64,000 nucleotides of DNA, taken from assembly GCF_001544455.2 (NCBI RefSeq), contig NZ_FCOC02000002.1:434001-498000 (forward strand), read 5' to 3'. Position 1 is the stretch's first letter. Each line of letters starts with the position of its first letter. The translations under genes and the position numbers were made by a program. This document shows, one piece after another, positions 27,048-40,314 of the stretch. The notes below the pieces were generated by a model. It was not told the origin of the DNA, ran no database searches, and worked only from the letters and a program-made list of their open reading frames with translations. This DNA comes from Caballeronia sordidicola. Its GTDB lineage: Bacteria; Pseudomonadota; Gammaproteobacteria; Burkholderiales; Burkholderiaceae.

Positions 27048-28430
27048 TCAGATCCGGCGCACCTTTACCTTCTTGCCTTTCACCTTTCCAGCGGACAACC
27101 GGTTCACCGCCTTGTCCGCAATATGCCGCGATACAGCCACGTACGTGACCATATCCGTCACGTTGATCTTGCCGATCTGCGAGCCTTCGAAACCGGCGTC
27201 GCCTGTGAGCGCGCCGAGGACATCGCCGGGACGGATCTTTTCCTTACGGCCGCCAAGGATTTGCAGCGTCGCCATGGGCGGTTGCAAATGGCCTGGTTTC
27301 GCTGGCGTCAACTCGCTCAGCTTGTGCCATTCCACTTCCTTTTTCTGCGCCTGTTCAATCGTACCGACGCGTCCCATTTCGTCCATGCTGGCAAGGCTCA
27401 GCGCCCAGCCTTCCTGATCCGCGCGGCCCGTTCGGCCAATGCGATGGACGTGGATCTCGGGATCGGGCGTGACATCCACGTTGATCACCGCTTCCAGTTG
27501 CGCGATGTCGAGACCGCGCGCCGCCACGTCGGTTGCGACCAGCACCGAGCAGCTTCGATTGGCGAACTGCACGAGCACCTGATCGCGTTCGCGTTGTTCG
27601 AGTTCACCGTGCAGCGCGAGCGCATGAAAACCCTGCGCCACCAGCACATCGAGCAGATCGCGGCATTGCTGCTTCGTGTTGCAGAACGCAAGTGTGCTGA
27701 CCGGCTGATAATGATCAAGCAACAGGCCTACCGCGTGGAGACGCTCGTTGTCGTCGACTTCGTAGAAACGCTGCTTGATCTTCGAATTCGTGTGCTGTTC
27801 CGTGAGCTTGATTTCCTGCGGCTTGCGCAGGAATTGCTGGCTCAGCTTGGCGATGCCTTCAGGATAAGTTGCAGAGAACAGCAAGGTCTGGCGTTCCTTC
27901 GGACATTGCTTCGCAACCGCGACAATGTCGTCGAAGAAACCCATGTCCAGCATGCGGTCGGCTTCGTCGAGTACGAGCGTTTTCAGCGCGCTCAATGCCA
28001 GCGTGCCGCGCTCCAGATGATCCATCAGGCGGCCCGGCGTGCCCACGGCAATATGGCAGCCATGCTCAAGGCTCGCGATCTGCGGGCGCATGGGCGAGCC
28101 GCCACACAGCGTCAGGATCTTGATGTTGTCCTCCGCGCGCGCGATCCGGCGGATTTCCTGCGTCACCTGATCGGCGAGTTCGCGCGTCGGGCACAAAACG
28201 AGCGCCTGCACGGAAAAAAGCTTCGGGTCGATCTTCGCCAGCAGCGGCAACGCGAACGCGGCGGTCTTGCCGCTACCCGTCTTGGCCTGCGCGATGAGAT
28301 CGTGACCCGCAAGCGCGAGCGGCAGGCTTGCGGCCTGGATCGGGGTCATCGTGAGATAACCGAGCTGCTCGAGATTCGTCAGCATTGCTGGCGAGAGCGG
28401 CAAGGCGCTGAATGAAGTTGGCGTGGTCAT
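27048..28430 (-). CDS. dbpA: ATP-dependent RNA helicase DbpA
   Basis: 460-aa DEAD-box helicase acting in 50S ribosome assembly; DbpA is activated by hairpin 92 of 23S rRNA. Motifs in order: Q motif (YLTMTPIQAASLPLAL), I (AQAKTGSGKTAAF), Ia, Ib, II (VLDEADRM), III (SATYPE), IV-VI (ATDVAARGLDI, HRIGRTGRADQEG). The C-terminal RNA-recognition domain (about 385-460) ends in a basic stretch (KGKKVKVRR), typical of DbpA. It sits 22 bp after a small zinc-motif gene and is probably cotranscribed with it. Confidence 0.94.
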   Translation of the reverse strand: MTTPTSFSALPLSPAMLTNLEQLGYLTMTPIQAASLPLALAGHDLIAQAKTGSGKTAAFALPLLAKIDPKLFSVQALVLCPTRELADQVTQEIRRIARAEDNIKILTLCGGSPMRPQIASLEHGCHIAVGTPGRLMDHLERGTLALSALKTLVLDEADRMLDMGFFDDIVAVAKQCPKERQTLLFSATYPEGIAKLSQQFLRKPQEIKLTEQHTNSKIKQRFYEVDDNERLHAVGLLLDHYQPVSTLAFCNTKQQCRDLLDVLVAQGFHALALHGELEQRERDQVLVQFANRSCSVLVATDVAARGLDIAQLEAVINVDVTPDPEIHVHRIGRTGRADQEGWALSLASMDEMGRVGTIEQAQKKEVEWHKLSELTPAKPGHLQPPMATLQILGGRKEKIRPGDVLGALTGDAGFEGSQIGKINVTDMVTYVAVSRHIADKAVNRLSAGKVKGKKVKVRRI

Positions 28431-28452
28431 GAGCTTGTGTTGTTACTTGTTC

Positions 28453-28650
28453 TTACTTCGCCGCAGGTTTCGGCGGGACCGAATTGTCCTGCTCGTAGGT
28501 GATGGTGCCGTCGGGTGCGTCGTGGCGCAGCACCTTGTTGCGCGCGCCGCACATGGGGCAACGGAACATCAGGCCCTGGCCTTCGTTCTTGATGAGCACG
28601 TCGGCGAGTTGCCATTCGGCGCCGCACGGCTGGTTTCGGCAGATAAACAT
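28453..28650 (-). CDS. Small zinc-ribbon-like protein (65 aa)
   Basis: 65 aa. Two cysteine pairs spaced like a zinc ribbon: CRNQPC (residues 4-9) and CPMC (about 32-35), with a short linker. No signal peptide. The ORF extends to 28809, but the upstream part is Arg-rich and non-family; the ATG at 28650 is the last plausible start. It is followed by dbpA 22 bp downstream, so it may be involved in RNA handling or in ribosome biogenesis (inference). Family not recognised with certainty. Confidence 0.6.
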   Translation of the reverse strand: MFICRNQPCGAEWQLADVLIKNEGQGLMFRCPMCGARNKVLRHDAPDGTITYEQDNSVPPKPAAK

Positions 28651-28861
28651 GATTGAATTGAGCGTAATGAATGGGGTTGCAGCCTGAAAAAGGGCGCCGG
28701 ACCGGCCGGCGCGCGCTGTTTTCGCGCAATAGAAGCCGAAGTGTACGCGTACACGGTGCGATTGCATCGTTTTACGGCGCTTCACGATTCTTCGCCCCTT
28801 GCGGGGCAAATCGATCCGTTAAACTGGCATTCACTAAAACAATGTCCAACCCGTCCTATCG
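28651..28861. promoter_or_regulatory. Divergent promoter region with 14-bp palindrome
   Basis: 211-bp spacer between the zinc-motif gene (minus) and sbcD (plus). It contains the perfect palindrome GTGTACGCGTACAC (28741-28754) near the middle, and a hairpin GCCCC-TTGC-GGGGC near 28795. The palindrome may be an operator; I cannot name its regulator. Confidence 0.4.
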
Positions 28862-30085
28862 ATGCGAATCCTGCACACCTCGGACTGGCACCTCGGCCAG
28901 TATTTTCTCGGGCATTCACGGCAAGCCGAACATCAGAAGCTGATTGCGTGGTTGATCGAGCAGACGCGGCTGAATGCGGTGGATTCGGTGCTGATAGCCG
29001 GCGATATCTTCGATACCGGCGCGCCGCCAAGTTACGCACGCGAACTGTATTACTCGCTGATTCTGGCGCTTCGTGACGCGGGCGTGGGTTTGACGCTGCT
29101 TGCGGGCAATCACGATTCAGTCGCCGTGCTTGAAGAATCCCGCAATTTGCTGACGGCGCTGAATACCGTGGTGATTCCGTCCGTGCAGGACGATCCGAAC
29201 GAGCAGGTTCGCGTGCTCAATACGCGCGACGGCCATCCCGGCGCGATTGTCTGCGCAATCCCATTCATCCGTCCGCGCGATGTTCTGCAAAGCATCGCGG
29301 GGCAAAGTGCACGCGATAAACAGCAGTCGCTGCAAGACGCGATTCATGCGCATTATCAGGCGTTGTTTGCGTTAGCGGAACAGAAGCGTGCGGACCTCGG
29401 CGCGCATTTGCCGATCATCGCGACGGGACATTTGACAACGGTCGGCGCGAGTGCGAGCGAATCGGTGCGCGAAATATATGTCGGCTCGCTGGAAGCATTT
29501 CCGACCGCGGCTTTTCCAGCGGCGGATTACATTGCGCTCGGGCATATTCATCGGCCGCAAAAAGTTGGCGGGTTTGAGCACATCCGTTATAGCGGATCGC
29601 CGATTGCACTGAGCTTCGATGAAGCGCGGCAGCAGAAAGAAATGTTGCTCGTGGATGTTTCCAGCGAAGGGCTCAAGAGCGTCACCACGCTTCACGTTCC
29701 ATGCTTTCAGCAGCTTTTGTCGGTGAGAGGATCGTTGAAAGAGCTTGAGGCTGCGGTTTCGGCAGCTGCGTCCCAAGCGGTTGCGGGCGAAACGATATGG
29801 CTGGAAATCGTCGTCCGCGCCGACGACTATCTCAGCGATCTGCAAACACGCATCCAGAAGATGACGGAGAACATGCCCGTTGAAGTGTTGCGCGTTCGGC
29901 GTGAGCGCTCGTCCGCTGCGAACGCGTTTCAATCGCAGGCGAAAGAAACGTTGAACGAGCTGACGCCTGACGACGTTTTAGCTCGCCGCCTGCAATCGGA
30001 AACTATTGATGACAACACGCGCTCGCAGCTTTTATCGATGTATCGCGAAGTGGTCGCACAGATTGGCGCGGCGGATGCAGCATGA
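28862..30085 (+). CDS. sbcD: Exonuclease subunit SbcD
   Basis: Mre11-type phosphodiesterase subunit of the SbcCD nuclease, which cleaves hairpins and protein-capped ends. Phosphoesterase motifs: DWHLG (residues 8-12), [23 protein letters not shown] and ALGHIHRPQ, all metal ligands in place. At 407 aa it has normal length. It overlaps sbcC as ATGA, so translation is coupled. Confidence 0.96.
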   Translation: MRILHTSDWHLGQYFLGHSRQAEHQKLIAWLIEQTRLNAVDSVLIAGDIFDTGAPPSYARELYYSLILALRDAGVGLTLLAGNHDSVAVLEESRNLLTALNTVVIPSVQDDPNEQVRVLNTRDGHPGAIVCAIPFIRPRDVLQSIAGQSARDKQQSLQDAIHAHYQALFALAEQKRADLGAHLPIIATGHLTTVGASASESVREIYVGSLEAFPTAAFPAADYIALGHIHRPQKVGGFEHIRYSGSPIALSFDEARQQKEMLLVDVSSEGLKSVTTLHVPCFQQLLSVRGSLKELEAAVSAAASQAVAGETIWLEIVVRADDYLSDLQTRIQKMTENMPVEVLRVRRERSSAANAFQSQAKETLNELTPDDVLARRLQSETIDDNTRSQLLSMYREVVAQIGAADAA

Positions 30086-33000
30086 AGATCTTATCGTTGC
30101 GTTTGCGCAATCTGAATTCGCTGAAGGGTGAGTGGAAAATCGATTTCAGCCAGCCGCCGTTTCGCGATAACGGCCTGTTTGCTATCACCGGCCCGACCGG
30201 CGCGGGCAAGACAACCTTGCTCGACGCCATCTGTCTCGCGCTCTATCACCGCACGCCGCGCATGGACACGGTTTCGCAAGGCACGAACGAGCTGATGACG
30301 CGGCACACGTTCGAATGTCTCGCGGAAGTCGAATTCGAGGTGAAGGGCGAGGGGTATCGCGCGTTCTGGAGCCAGCGTCGCGCGCGCGACAAAGCCGATG
30401 GCAATTTGCAAGCGCCCAAGGTCGAACTCGCGCGGCTCGACGGGACGATCCTGACCGAGCGGATTGCCGACAAGTTACGCAAGGTCGAAGAAATCACGGG
30501 CCTGGATTTCGGCCGCTTCACCAAATCGATGATGCTCGCGCAAGGCGGCTTCGCCGCGTTCCTCGAAGCGAAAGCGAACGAACGCGCAGAGCTTCTGGAA
30601 GAGCTTACCGGCACGGATATCTACGGCACGATCTCGCGGAATGTCTTCGAGCGCACGCGCGAAGAAAAACTCGCGCTTGATACGCTGCTGGTCCGCGCCG
30701 ATGGCGTTCAATTGCTGACTGAAGAGCAGCGCGATGGTTTGCGGCAGGAATGCAGCGCGCTGGCCGTTCAGGAAACCGCGCTCGGCGAGCGCGCCAATGA
30801 AACACGCGCGATGCTCGCGTGGAGAGTGGCGCTATCGGATGCCGAAAAGCAGCTTGAGCAGGCGCTGCTGAACCAGCAGCAAGCCGAGACAAAGATCGCC
30901 AGCGCCAAACCTTCGCTTGATCGTCTCGCCACGAGTGAGCCTGCGGAAAAGCTTCGTGCCGATCATGTAGCGATGGTATCGGCACGTGATCGGCATGCGG
31001 AAACATTGCGTTTATCCGCGATTGCGAAAGACCAAAAGCATGTCGCTTCGCTTGATGCCGCGCGTGGTTTGCTATCGGCGTCCGTGTTGGGCGCGCGTGT
31101 TGCGGAGCTTCGTCAGCATGCGTTGAACACGATTTTGTCGGAGGTCAAAACCGTTCAATTCGCGCTCGATCTGCATCCACATCGAAGCAAACTTGGCGAG
31201 CAGATCGTGCTTTGGCAGCATAAATTCGATGCACGCCAGCAGACGTTGAATGACATCGAGGCGACCGATAGGAAGCGCATTGGTTTGCGCTCGCTGATCG
31301 ATACACGGGCCAGTGAAATCAATGCAAAGCGCATCGCCTTAACTAACGCTTTGGCGACGGCGGAACTCGCTCGCAAGACCGAACGCGAGCAGCGTGAAAA
31401 AATCTTACGCACGCTCAACGGCGAAAACGAAGCCGACTTGAAGGCGCGTTGCCAGCGGCTTCAAGACCAGCAGCATCTGTTCCGAAAGCTGGTTGATACG
31501 GGTGAGGCAATCGCGCGCGGGGCGCGGCAACTGGGGTTGGATCGTGAAGAACTGGCGCGGAAAAGTGCGTCTGGCCTATTGCTGGCCGAGCAACATGATC
31601 GCCTCACGAAAGACATCGAGACACTGACTGAGCAAGTCCACGACAAACGCAAGTTGCTCGATCAGGAGCGGCGCATTCTCGACCTTGCTGGACACCGCGC
31701 GGCGTTGCAGCCCGACGAAGCGTGTCCCTTGTGCGGATCGACGGAGCACCCGTCCATTGGCGCGTATCAAACGCTCGATGCTTCCGCGACCGAACATGCG
31801 TTGAAGGAAAAGGAGTTCGCGCTGCGTGGAAAAAGCAAGGAGCTTCTTGCCGCGAATGTGGCGATCGCTGAATCGAATGCTGCGGTAAGCGCGCTTAAAA
31901 AGCGCATTGATACATGGCTCGAAGATGAGGCGCGACACGCCGACAGTTGGCGAACGATATGCACGCAACTTGAACTTGAATCGGTTGATCGCAACACGCT
32001 CGACGCGCTTGTTCAGGAACATGCGTCCGGGCTGAAGTTGGCGCAGGACACGCTCGACGCAGTGGATCAACAGAAGACCATGCTCCAGCAGCACGCGAAT
32101 GCGGCGAATGTGGCTGAGCGCAATGCAGTTGAACAACAACACGCGCTGAAGATAAGTGAAGAGCGGCAGAACGCGGATGAAAAGTCGCTGAAGGAAATGT
32201 CCGATCAAGTCGAGGCGTTAAAAAACGTGTTGCGCGAACGAGAACAAGCGCTTGATACATCCGTACTTGCCGCTGGTTACACACGACTCGATTCGTGGAC
32301 TCAATGGCAATCCTGGCTTGCCGAACGCGATGATGAATGGAAAGCGTGGCAGAAGGAATCGGAACGTGTTCGCGCGTTGAACCAGCAAGCCGACCGCGCA
32401 CGGCAGGCGCTTGAAACCGCATCGGCTGAAGCTGGAAAATGGTCGGTGCGCTGGACAGCTTGCGAAAAGGATTTCACCGGATTAGAAGCCGAAGTCATTT
32501 CCCCCAATCGCGATCCGGCTGAAGCGTTTTTATTGGCAATACAACGCTACGATATCGCCCGCGATAAGACCGTTTTGCTGGAAGGCACCGAGCGCACGCT
32601 CACGACGCGCTTGAACGAAGAAAAAGCATATGCTGAGAAAACAGCGCTTGCATGGTTGAATGCGTTCAGTGGCAGCGTGTTTATCGATGAACAATCGTTT
32701 TACGCTGCGCTGATATCGCACGAGGAACGCGGCGAGTTGCAAACGCTGAAACGTCAACTCGATGAACTATCGACTACAGTGCGCACGCTGCGAACGAATG
32801 CTGAAAACCGCCGCGCCGAATTATTGAAAGAGCCGAAAACCGAGCAGGATGGCGAAACGATTCAACGGGTGCTCGATGAAATCCTCTTTTCCATGAAGAC
32901 GCTGAGCGAACAACAAGGCGGCCTTCGCGCGAAGCTTCAAAGCGACGATACGTTACGCGTGGAAAAGCAGGCGCTATACAAGCAAATCGATACGCAGCGC

Positions 33001-33519
33001 ACGCAATACGACCTGTGGCAACGCTTGAGCAGCCTGATCGGTTCCGCCGATGGCGCGAAGTATCGGAAATTTGCGCAAGGCCTCACGCTCGATCATTTGA
33101 TCTATCTCGCGAACCGGCAACTCATGCAGTTGCATGGACGTTATCAGCTTAACCGGAAGCTTGCGGGCGAACTGGAAATGGAAGTGCTCGATATGTGGCA
33201 AGGCGATGCCGCCCGCGATACCCGCACGTTATCGGGCGGAGAAAGTTTCCTTGTGAGCCTCGCGCTCGCGCTGGCTTTATCGGATCTCGTGAGTTTCAAG
33301 ACGTCCATCGATTCTCTGTTTCTCGATGAAGGATTCGGCACGCTCGACGGCGAGACATTGGAGATTGCGCTCAACGCGCTCGATTCACTGAATGCAAGCG
33401 GCAAGATGATTGGCGTGATCAGTCACGTGGAAGCGCTCAAGGAGCGCATTCCATTGCAGATCAAAGTGGCGAAAAGCGTGGGAGTCGGTTTTTCAACGGT
33501 GGAGGTCGTGGGCGCTTAA
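30082..33519 (+). CDS. sbcC: Exonuclease subunit SbcC
   Basis: Rad50-type SMC ATPase of SbcCD, 1145 aa. The N-terminal Walker A is [14 protein letters not shown]; long coiled-coil arms span about 190-500 and 600-980, with a zinc hook CPLC (C548, C551) in the middle; the C-terminal half-ATPase has the signature [18 protein letters not shown] and Walker [14 protein letters not shown]. It is 4 bp overlapped with sbcD. Its stop overlaps the stop of the convergent gene at 33516 (shared TTAA), leaving no room for a terminator between them. Confidence 0.96.
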   Translation: MKILSLRLRNLNSLKGEWKIDFSQPPFRDNGLFAITGPTGAGKTTLLDAICLALYHRTPRMDTVSQGTNELMTRHTFECLAEVEFEVKGEGYRAFWSQRRARDKADGNLQAPKVELARLDGTILTERIADKLRKVEEITGLDFGRFTKSMMLAQGGFAAFLEAKANERAELLEELTGTDIYGTISRNVFERTREEKLALDTLLVRADGVQLLTEEQRDGLRQECSALAVQETALGERANETRAMLAWRVALSDAEKQLEQALLNQQQAETKIASAKPSLDRLATSEPAEKLRADHVAMVSARDRHAETLRLSAIAKDQKHVASLDAARGLLSASVLGARVAELRQHALNTILSEVKTVQFALDLHPHRSKLGEQIVLWQHKFDARQQTLNDIEATDRKRIGLRSLIDTRASEINAKRIALTNALATAELARKTEREQREKILRTLNGENEADLKARCQRLQDQQHLFRKLVDTGEAIARGARQLGLDREELARKSASGLLLAEQHDRLTKDIETLTEQVHDKRKLLDQERRILDLAGHRAALQPDEACPLCGSTEHPSIGAYQTLDASATEHALKEKEFALRGKSKELLAANVAIAESNAAVSALKKRIDTWLEDEARHADSWRTICTQLELESVDRNTLDALVQEHASGLKLAQDTLDAVDQQKTMLQQHANAANVAERNAVEQQHALKISEERQNADEKSLKEMSDQVEALKNVLREREQALDTSVLAAGYTRLDSWTQWQSWLAERDDEWKAWQKESERVRALNQQADRARQALETASAEAGKWSVRWTACEKDFTGLEAEVISPNRDPAEAFLLAIQRYDIARDKTVLLEGTERTLTTRLNEEKAYAEKTALAWLNAFSGSVFIDEQSFYAALISHEERGELQTLKRQLDELSTTVRTLRTNAENRRAELLKEPKTEQDGETIQRVLDEILFSMKTLSEQQGGLRAKLQSDDTLRVEKQALYKQIDTQRTQYDLWQRLSSLIGSADGAKYRKFAQGLTLDHLIYLANRQLMQLHGRYQLNRKLAGELEMEVLDMWQGDAARDTRTLSGGESFLVSLALALALSDLVSFKTSIDSLFLDEGFGTLDGETLEIALNALDSLNASGKMIGVISHVEALKERIPLQIKVAKSVGVGFSTVEVVGA

Positions 33520-34805
33520 GGCTCCACGACACGCACCGCAATTTGTTTCGCGGCCAGCTTTTCCACGATAAAAAACGGCACGTCCAATCGCCATTCTCCG
33601 TTTTTTACTAACGTCTCGTAGTCGAATATAGCCTGGCCGTCTGCGGAACTGAAAACGAGCTTTTGCGTGGCGTTATCGGCGAATGCGCTAGCGCCGCCTA
33701 TGGCCTGGTAACTCGTATTGCTGCCCACGTGAAACTTCTCGATTTTCCATCGGTTCGGCGCGTGTGGCGGGAACGGTTTTGCGTCGTGGAAACCGAATAT
33801 ATCGTCGTGAGTCAGTACACTTTTACGCAGCGTCGGCCATACGTTCGTACGCAAATAATGCTGGTCGATAAACCGTCCGCTCGCAGCGTTTGCGGCGGCG
33901 AATCGTTGCATCGATTGAACGGCGTTCTTTAATATCCCGGCGCACCCGCCCCAAAGGCCCGCGAGAATCAGTTCGATATGCGTGAAATAATCGCGAATGA
34001 GGTGGAAGTAATACGGACTTTCGACCCATTCCTGAACCGCGGCCGCTTCACGCTCGGAGAGTAATGCGTCGGCATCGCGAAGAAGGAAGCGCTTGATGGC
34101 GGGGTCATCGATAACCTGAAAACGCCACATCAGCGGATGAACACCCGAATCCGGACTCATGAAAACGACGTCCGCACCCGCGTCCTTTAACCTTTGCTGC
34201 ACGTGTGCGGGAACGGTCGCGTCAAGATACACACGGCACGTCCAGCCTTTGAACAGCTCACGCGTCAATTCGGCATTCAGCACGGCCGGTTCGCAATATC
34301 GCGGGTTCGCGCCAAACAATGAATACGCGATGACGTTTTCAGCAGGGTTAGCCGCGTTGAATGCGGGCGGCGCATGATCGGGAATCGGTTCGCTCGGATT
34401 GGCGCTGCATTTGGCGTCGGACGCGCGCAGCGAACGCAGCCCGTATTCGCGCATCTCCTCGGTCTTGCCTAGCCAGCCGCATACTTCCACCAGACCATCG
34501 AGCCACGTCGGCGCGGCGAGCTTGCGCTGGCTCGCCGGCGCATCGTGAATGCTTTTATAGACTTTATACGCCTGGTCGAACGCATCAATTCGCATCAGGC
34601 ACAACGCGTAGTCCGGCAGGATTGTCATGTTCCCGGGCGTAAGGGTAAGCGCCTCAGCCGCGAAATTTGCGCCGCTTTGATAATCGCCGGCGGCACATGC
34701 CGCACGAAATGCTTCCGCGATTTTGCCGAGGCGTGCTTGAGCCGCCGCGCTTGGCTGCCGCATTCCTCCTGTCTGTCGAGCTGGATGCAAGTTGGGTCGA
34801 TTCAT
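33516..34805 (-). CDS. TPR-like protein with glycosyltransferase-like C-terminal region
   Basis: 429 aa, N-terminal helical repeat region (about 20-130: [20 protein letters not shown]). The C-terminal half (about 160-420) resembles GT-A-like transferase domains: [31 protein letters not shown], then a DxD-type motif [20 protein letters not shown]. No signal peptide. The domain is common in Burkholderia genomes without a named function. Start at 34805; an inner ATG at 34763 has AGGAGGA immediately before it, too close for good initiation, but it could also be used. The end overlaps sbcC. It differs from the TPR gene at 24472 (a GT-B fold rather than DxD). Confidence 0.6.
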   Translation of the reverse strand: MNRPNLHPARQTGGMRQPSAAAQARLGKIAEAFRAACAAGDYQSGANFAAEALTLTPGNMTILPDYALCLMRIDAFDQAYKVYKSIHDAPASQRKLAAPTWLDGLVEVCGWLGKTEEMREYGLRSLRASDAKCSANPSEPIPDHAPPAFNAANPAENVIAYSLFGANPRYCEPAVLNAELTRELFKGWTCRVYLDATVPAHVQQRLKDAGADVVFMSPDSGVHPLMWRFQVIDDPAIKRFLLRDADALLSEREAAAVQEWVESPYYFHLIRDYFTHIELILAGLWGGCAGILKNAVQSMQRFAAANAASGRFIDQHYLRTNVWPTLRKSVLTHDDIFGFHDAKPFPPHAPNRWKIEKFHVGSNTSYQAIGGASAFADNATQKLVFSSADGQAIFDYETLVKNGEWRLDVPFFIVEKLAAKQIAVRVVEP

Positions 34806-34978
34806 GAGTTTTTATAAGCTGGCCGGTGGTCGGGCATCGTTTGTGCGCGCCGGACATCAAGCAATGCCGAGACGTTCCAAAGAACCAGCCACTTTAAACG
34901 CGCCAACATACATTGCCGACAAGAAGGATCGATTTTCACAATTTCACGTTGCGTAACCAGGCATCGGAGAGATAAAGC

Positions 34979-36508
34979 ATGACCACGCTTCGATTGATTC
35001 TTGGCGACCAATTGAACCCGCTGCACGGCTGGTTTTCGGAAACGGACGCCAATGTCATCTACGTGCTGATGGAAGTGCGTCAGGAAACGGATTATGTTTT
35101 GCATCACGCGCAGAAGATCCTCGCAATATTCGCCGCAATGCGCGACTTCGCGCACCGGCTGAGAATGGCGGGACATCGCGTACATTATCTCGGCATTGAT
35201 GATCCAGACAACGAGCAAAGCTTGCCTGCGAATCTCGATTGGCTGATCGGTCATTACCAGGCAAACGTGTTCGAATGGCAAGCGCCGGATGAATGGCGTG
35301 TCGACCAGCAAATGGCTAAATATGCGGAGCAATTAGACGTTCCGTGTCAAATGACAGATACGGAGCATTTTTATACGCGACGCAAGGAAGCCGCCGAATA
35401 TTTCGCCGACAAGAAACAGTGGCTAATGGAAAATTTTTATCGGCGGATGCGAATGAAATATCGAGTTCTAATGAACGCGGACGACAGCCCTTGCGGCGGT
35501 CAGTGGAACTTCGACCACGACAATCGAAAATCGTGGCGTGGGATACCGCGCCAGCCGTGCGATCCACGCATCGCGCATGATCATTCGGCACTGTGGAAAA
35601 CGATTATTGATGCCGGTGTTAAAAGTTTTGGAGAGCCGTGTGAAGATCGATTGCCGTGGCCTTTGAATCGCGAAGAAGCGTTGGCGCAGCTCGATTCGTT
35701 TATCGAATTTGCGCTTCCTGATTTCGGCGATTATCAGGACGCGATGAACACGCAAGCACCGCGTCTGTTTCACTCGCTGCTGTCGTTTTCGCTCAATGTG
35801 AAGATGCTGAATCCACGTGAGGTCGTCGCGCGTGCGGAGCGAGCGTATCGCGATGGACATGCTTCTCTGCCGGCAGTCGAGGGGTTTATCCGGCAGATCA
35901 TCGGCTGGCGCGAGTTTATGCGCGGCGTGTACTGGGCGCGGATGCCCGAGTATCGTGAATCGAATGGTTTTGGAAATGTGCTCAAGTTGCCTGTTTGGTT
36001 CTGGAACGGTGAAACCAACATGCGATGCCTGAAACATTCGATTGGGCAATCACTCGAAAGCGCGCATGCGCACCACATTCAGCGATTGATGGTTATCGGC
36101 AACTTTGCGTTGATTGCCGGGATCAATCCGTTTGAGGTGCACGAATGGTATCTAGGCGTGTATGTCGATGCATTCGAATGGGTCGAGATGCCGAACGTGC
36201 TTGGTATGAGCCAATTCGCGGACGGCGGCGGACTGGCGACGAAGCCGTATGCTTCGAGCGCGGCTTATATCGACAAGATGAGCGACTACTGCAAAGAATG
36301 TCACTACGACCGGAAAGCGAGATTAGGGGAAACGGCATGTCCGTTTAACGCACTATATTGGGATTTCTTTGAGCGCAATGCCGGGCGGTTAAAGGGGAAT
36401 TCGCGGCTGGTTATGGTTTATAAACAGTTGGAGAGGATGGATGGTGACGCGAAGGCTGGGATTGACGCGAGGGCTCGTGAGCTTCGGGGGGGATTGGATG
36501 AGTTGTGA
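34979..36508 (+). CDS. FeS-type (6-4) photolyase / bacterial cryptochrome (PhrB/CryB family)
   Basis: 509-aa protein of the FeS-BCP family: a flavoprotein, with lumazine-type antenna in relatives, that repairs (6-4) pyrimidine photoproducts or acts as a photoreceptor. N-terminal signature LRLILGDQLNP. The four cysteines for the [4Fe-4S] cluster are C350 (NMRCLKHS), C438 and C441 (DYCKECHYD) and C454 (ETACPFNALYWDF). As I recall, these are the same positions as in Agrobacterium PhrB. FAD-binding region around HHIQRLMVIGNFALIAGINP. A good ribosome site (GGAGAG) precedes the ATG. It ends before a terminator shared with gyrB. Confidence 0.93.
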   Translation: MTTLRLILGDQLNPLHGWFSETDANVIYVLMEVRQETDYVLHHAQKILAIFAAMRDFAHRLRMAGHRVHYLGIDDPDNEQSLPANLDWLIGHYQANVFEWQAPDEWRVDQQMAKYAEQLDVPCQMTDTEHFYTRRKEAAEYFADKKQWLMENFYRRMRMKYRVLMNADDSPCGGQWNFDHDNRKSWRGIPRQPCDPRIAHDHSALWKTIIDAGVKSFGEPCEDRLPWPLNREEALAQLDSFIEFALPDFGDYQDAMNTQAPRLFHSLLSFSLNVKMLNPREVVARAERAYRDGHASLPAVEGFIRQIIGWREFMRGVYWARMPEYRESNGFGNVLKLPVWFWNGETNMRCLKHSIGQSLESAHAHHIQRLMVIGNFALIAGINPFEVHEWYLGVYVDAFEWVEMPNVLGMSQFADGGGLATKPYASSAAYIDKMSDYCKECHYDRKARLGETACPFNALYWDFFERNAGRLKGNSRLVMVYKQLERMDGDAKAGIDARARELRGGLDEL

Positions 36509-36516
36509 ATCACAAA

Positions 36517-36553
36517 CAAAAAAGCCAGCCACATAAAACGTGACTGGCTTTTC
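36517..36553. terminator. Terminator between photolyase and gyrB genes
   Basis: Stem AGCCAG (36523-36528) / CTGGCT (36544-36549) extended by CAC/GTG. On the minus strand it is followed by T6GTTTG, the gyrB direction; on the plus strand by T4. Confidence 0.82.
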
Positions 36554-36577
36554 ATCATCAATCGATAACGCAAACCC

Positions 36578-39070
<2,493 letters not shown>

Positions 39071-39151
39071 TCACTACTGGGTCAATACGCGGTCGCTGAG
39101 CGATCACTGCGGGGGTGGTGCGCGGCGCTGATCGAGACTTTTCGAAACACC

Positions 39152-39184
39152 TTAAAAATGCCAAAGGGGCAATGCGCCCCTTGG
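39152..39184 (-). terminator. Terminator after dnaN
   Basis: CCAA-A-GGGGC / GCCCC-TTGG hairpin (39161-39184) followed on the minus strand by CATTTTTAAGG, just after the dnaN stop. Confidence 0.75.
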
Positions 39185-39207
39185 AAAGTTTTTTGGTTTT
39201 GGCCGCA

Positions 39208-40314
39208 TCAGATGCGCATTGGCATCACCACATATTTGAATTCGTCGTTCTCGGGAATCGTGATCAGGGCGCTCGAACTCGCGTCACCAAGACTCACTTG
39301 CAGCATGTCGATCTTCAGGTTCGCGAGCACGTCGAGCAAATACGTGACGTTGAAGCCGATGTCCACGCTGTCGCCCTGGTAAGCAATCTCCAGCTCTTCC
39401 TGCGCTTCTTCCTGGTCGGCGTTGGTCGACATGATCTTCAACTGGCCCGGCTCGATCAGGCAGCGCACGCCCTTGAACTTGTCCGACGTCAAAATAGCCG
39501 CGCGCTGCAGCGAGCGCTGCAATTCCTCGCGGCCAATCAGGAACGTGTTCTTGTGCGACTTGGGGATCACGCGCTGGAAGTCGGGGAACTTGCCTTCCAC
39601 GAGTTTCGATACGAGTTCGACCTGGCCGAACGTGAACTTGACCTGGCTCGCGGCAATGTCGATGACCAGCGCGTCGTCAATGTCTTCCAGAAGGCGCTGC
39701 AATTCCAGAATGGTCTTGCGCGGAATGATCACTTCCTGGCGGGCATACGTGCCGCCCTCGATTTTCATCGATGAAAACGCAAGCCGGTGGCCGTCCGTTG
39801 CAACCGCCATCAACTGGTCGCCGTCGACGACCAGCAGCATGCCATTCAGGTAATAGCGAATGTCCTGCTGCGCCATGGCGAAGTGGACCATGCCGAGCAA
39901 CTGCCGGAATGTCTTTTGCGCAACGGAGAGGCTCGCGCCGAATTCGGTTGCCTGATTGACGGTCGGGAACTCGTCGGCAGCAAGCGTCTGGAGCGCGAAG
40001 CGGCTTTTGCCGGAGCGCACGGTCAGCTTCTTGTCGGTGAGATCCAGCGACACTTCGCCCGGCGGCATGGCGCGCAGGATGTCGAGCAGCTTGCGCGCGG
40101 CGACGGTGGTCGCGACCTGGTCGCTGCCGGTGCCGAAGTCGGCACGCGTGGTGATCTGCAGTTCGAGATCGGTCGAGAGGAACGACACGTCGGCGCCAGT
40201 CTTGGTGATCAGCAAATTGGCGAGGATCGGCAACGTATGACGGCGCTCGACGATTCCGCTCACGGTTTGCAGCGGCCTTAGGAGATTATCTCGTTCGGTC
40301 TTGACCAGTTGCAT
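39208..40314 (-). CDS. dnaN: DNA polymerase III beta clamp
   Basis: Sliding clamp that tethers replicative polymerase. 368 aa, three repeats of the clamp fold; N-terminus MQLVKTERDNLLRPLQTVSG, and C-terminal hydrophobic pocket sequence ending YVVMPMR. The start at 40314 has AAGGAA 6 nt upstream; the ORF is open to 40386. It lies 271 bp after dnaA; a terminator separates it from gyrB. Confidence 0.97.
   Translation of the reverse strand: MQLVKTERDNLLRPLQTVSGIVERRHTLPILANLLITKTGADVSFLSTDLELQITTRADFGTGSDQVATTVAARKLLDILRAMPPGEVSLDLTDKKLTVRSGKSRFALQTLAADEFPTVNQATEFGASLSVAQKTFRQLLGMVHFAMAQQDIRYYLNGMLLVVDGDQLMAVATDGHRLAFSSMKIEGGTYARQEVIIPRKTILELQRLLEDIDDALVIDIAASQVKFTFGQVELVSKLVEGKFPDFQRVIPKSHKNTFLIGREELQRSLQRAAILTSDKFKGVRCLIEPGQLKIMSTNADQEEAQEELEIAYQGDSVDIGFNVTYLLDVLANLKIDMLQVSLGDASSSALITIPENDEFKYVVMPMRI

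Noticed and set aside
34761..34770. TCCTCCT near the start of the TPR/DxD gene
   Set aside because: It is the complement of a possible internal ribosome site of that gene; no hairpin or terminator.
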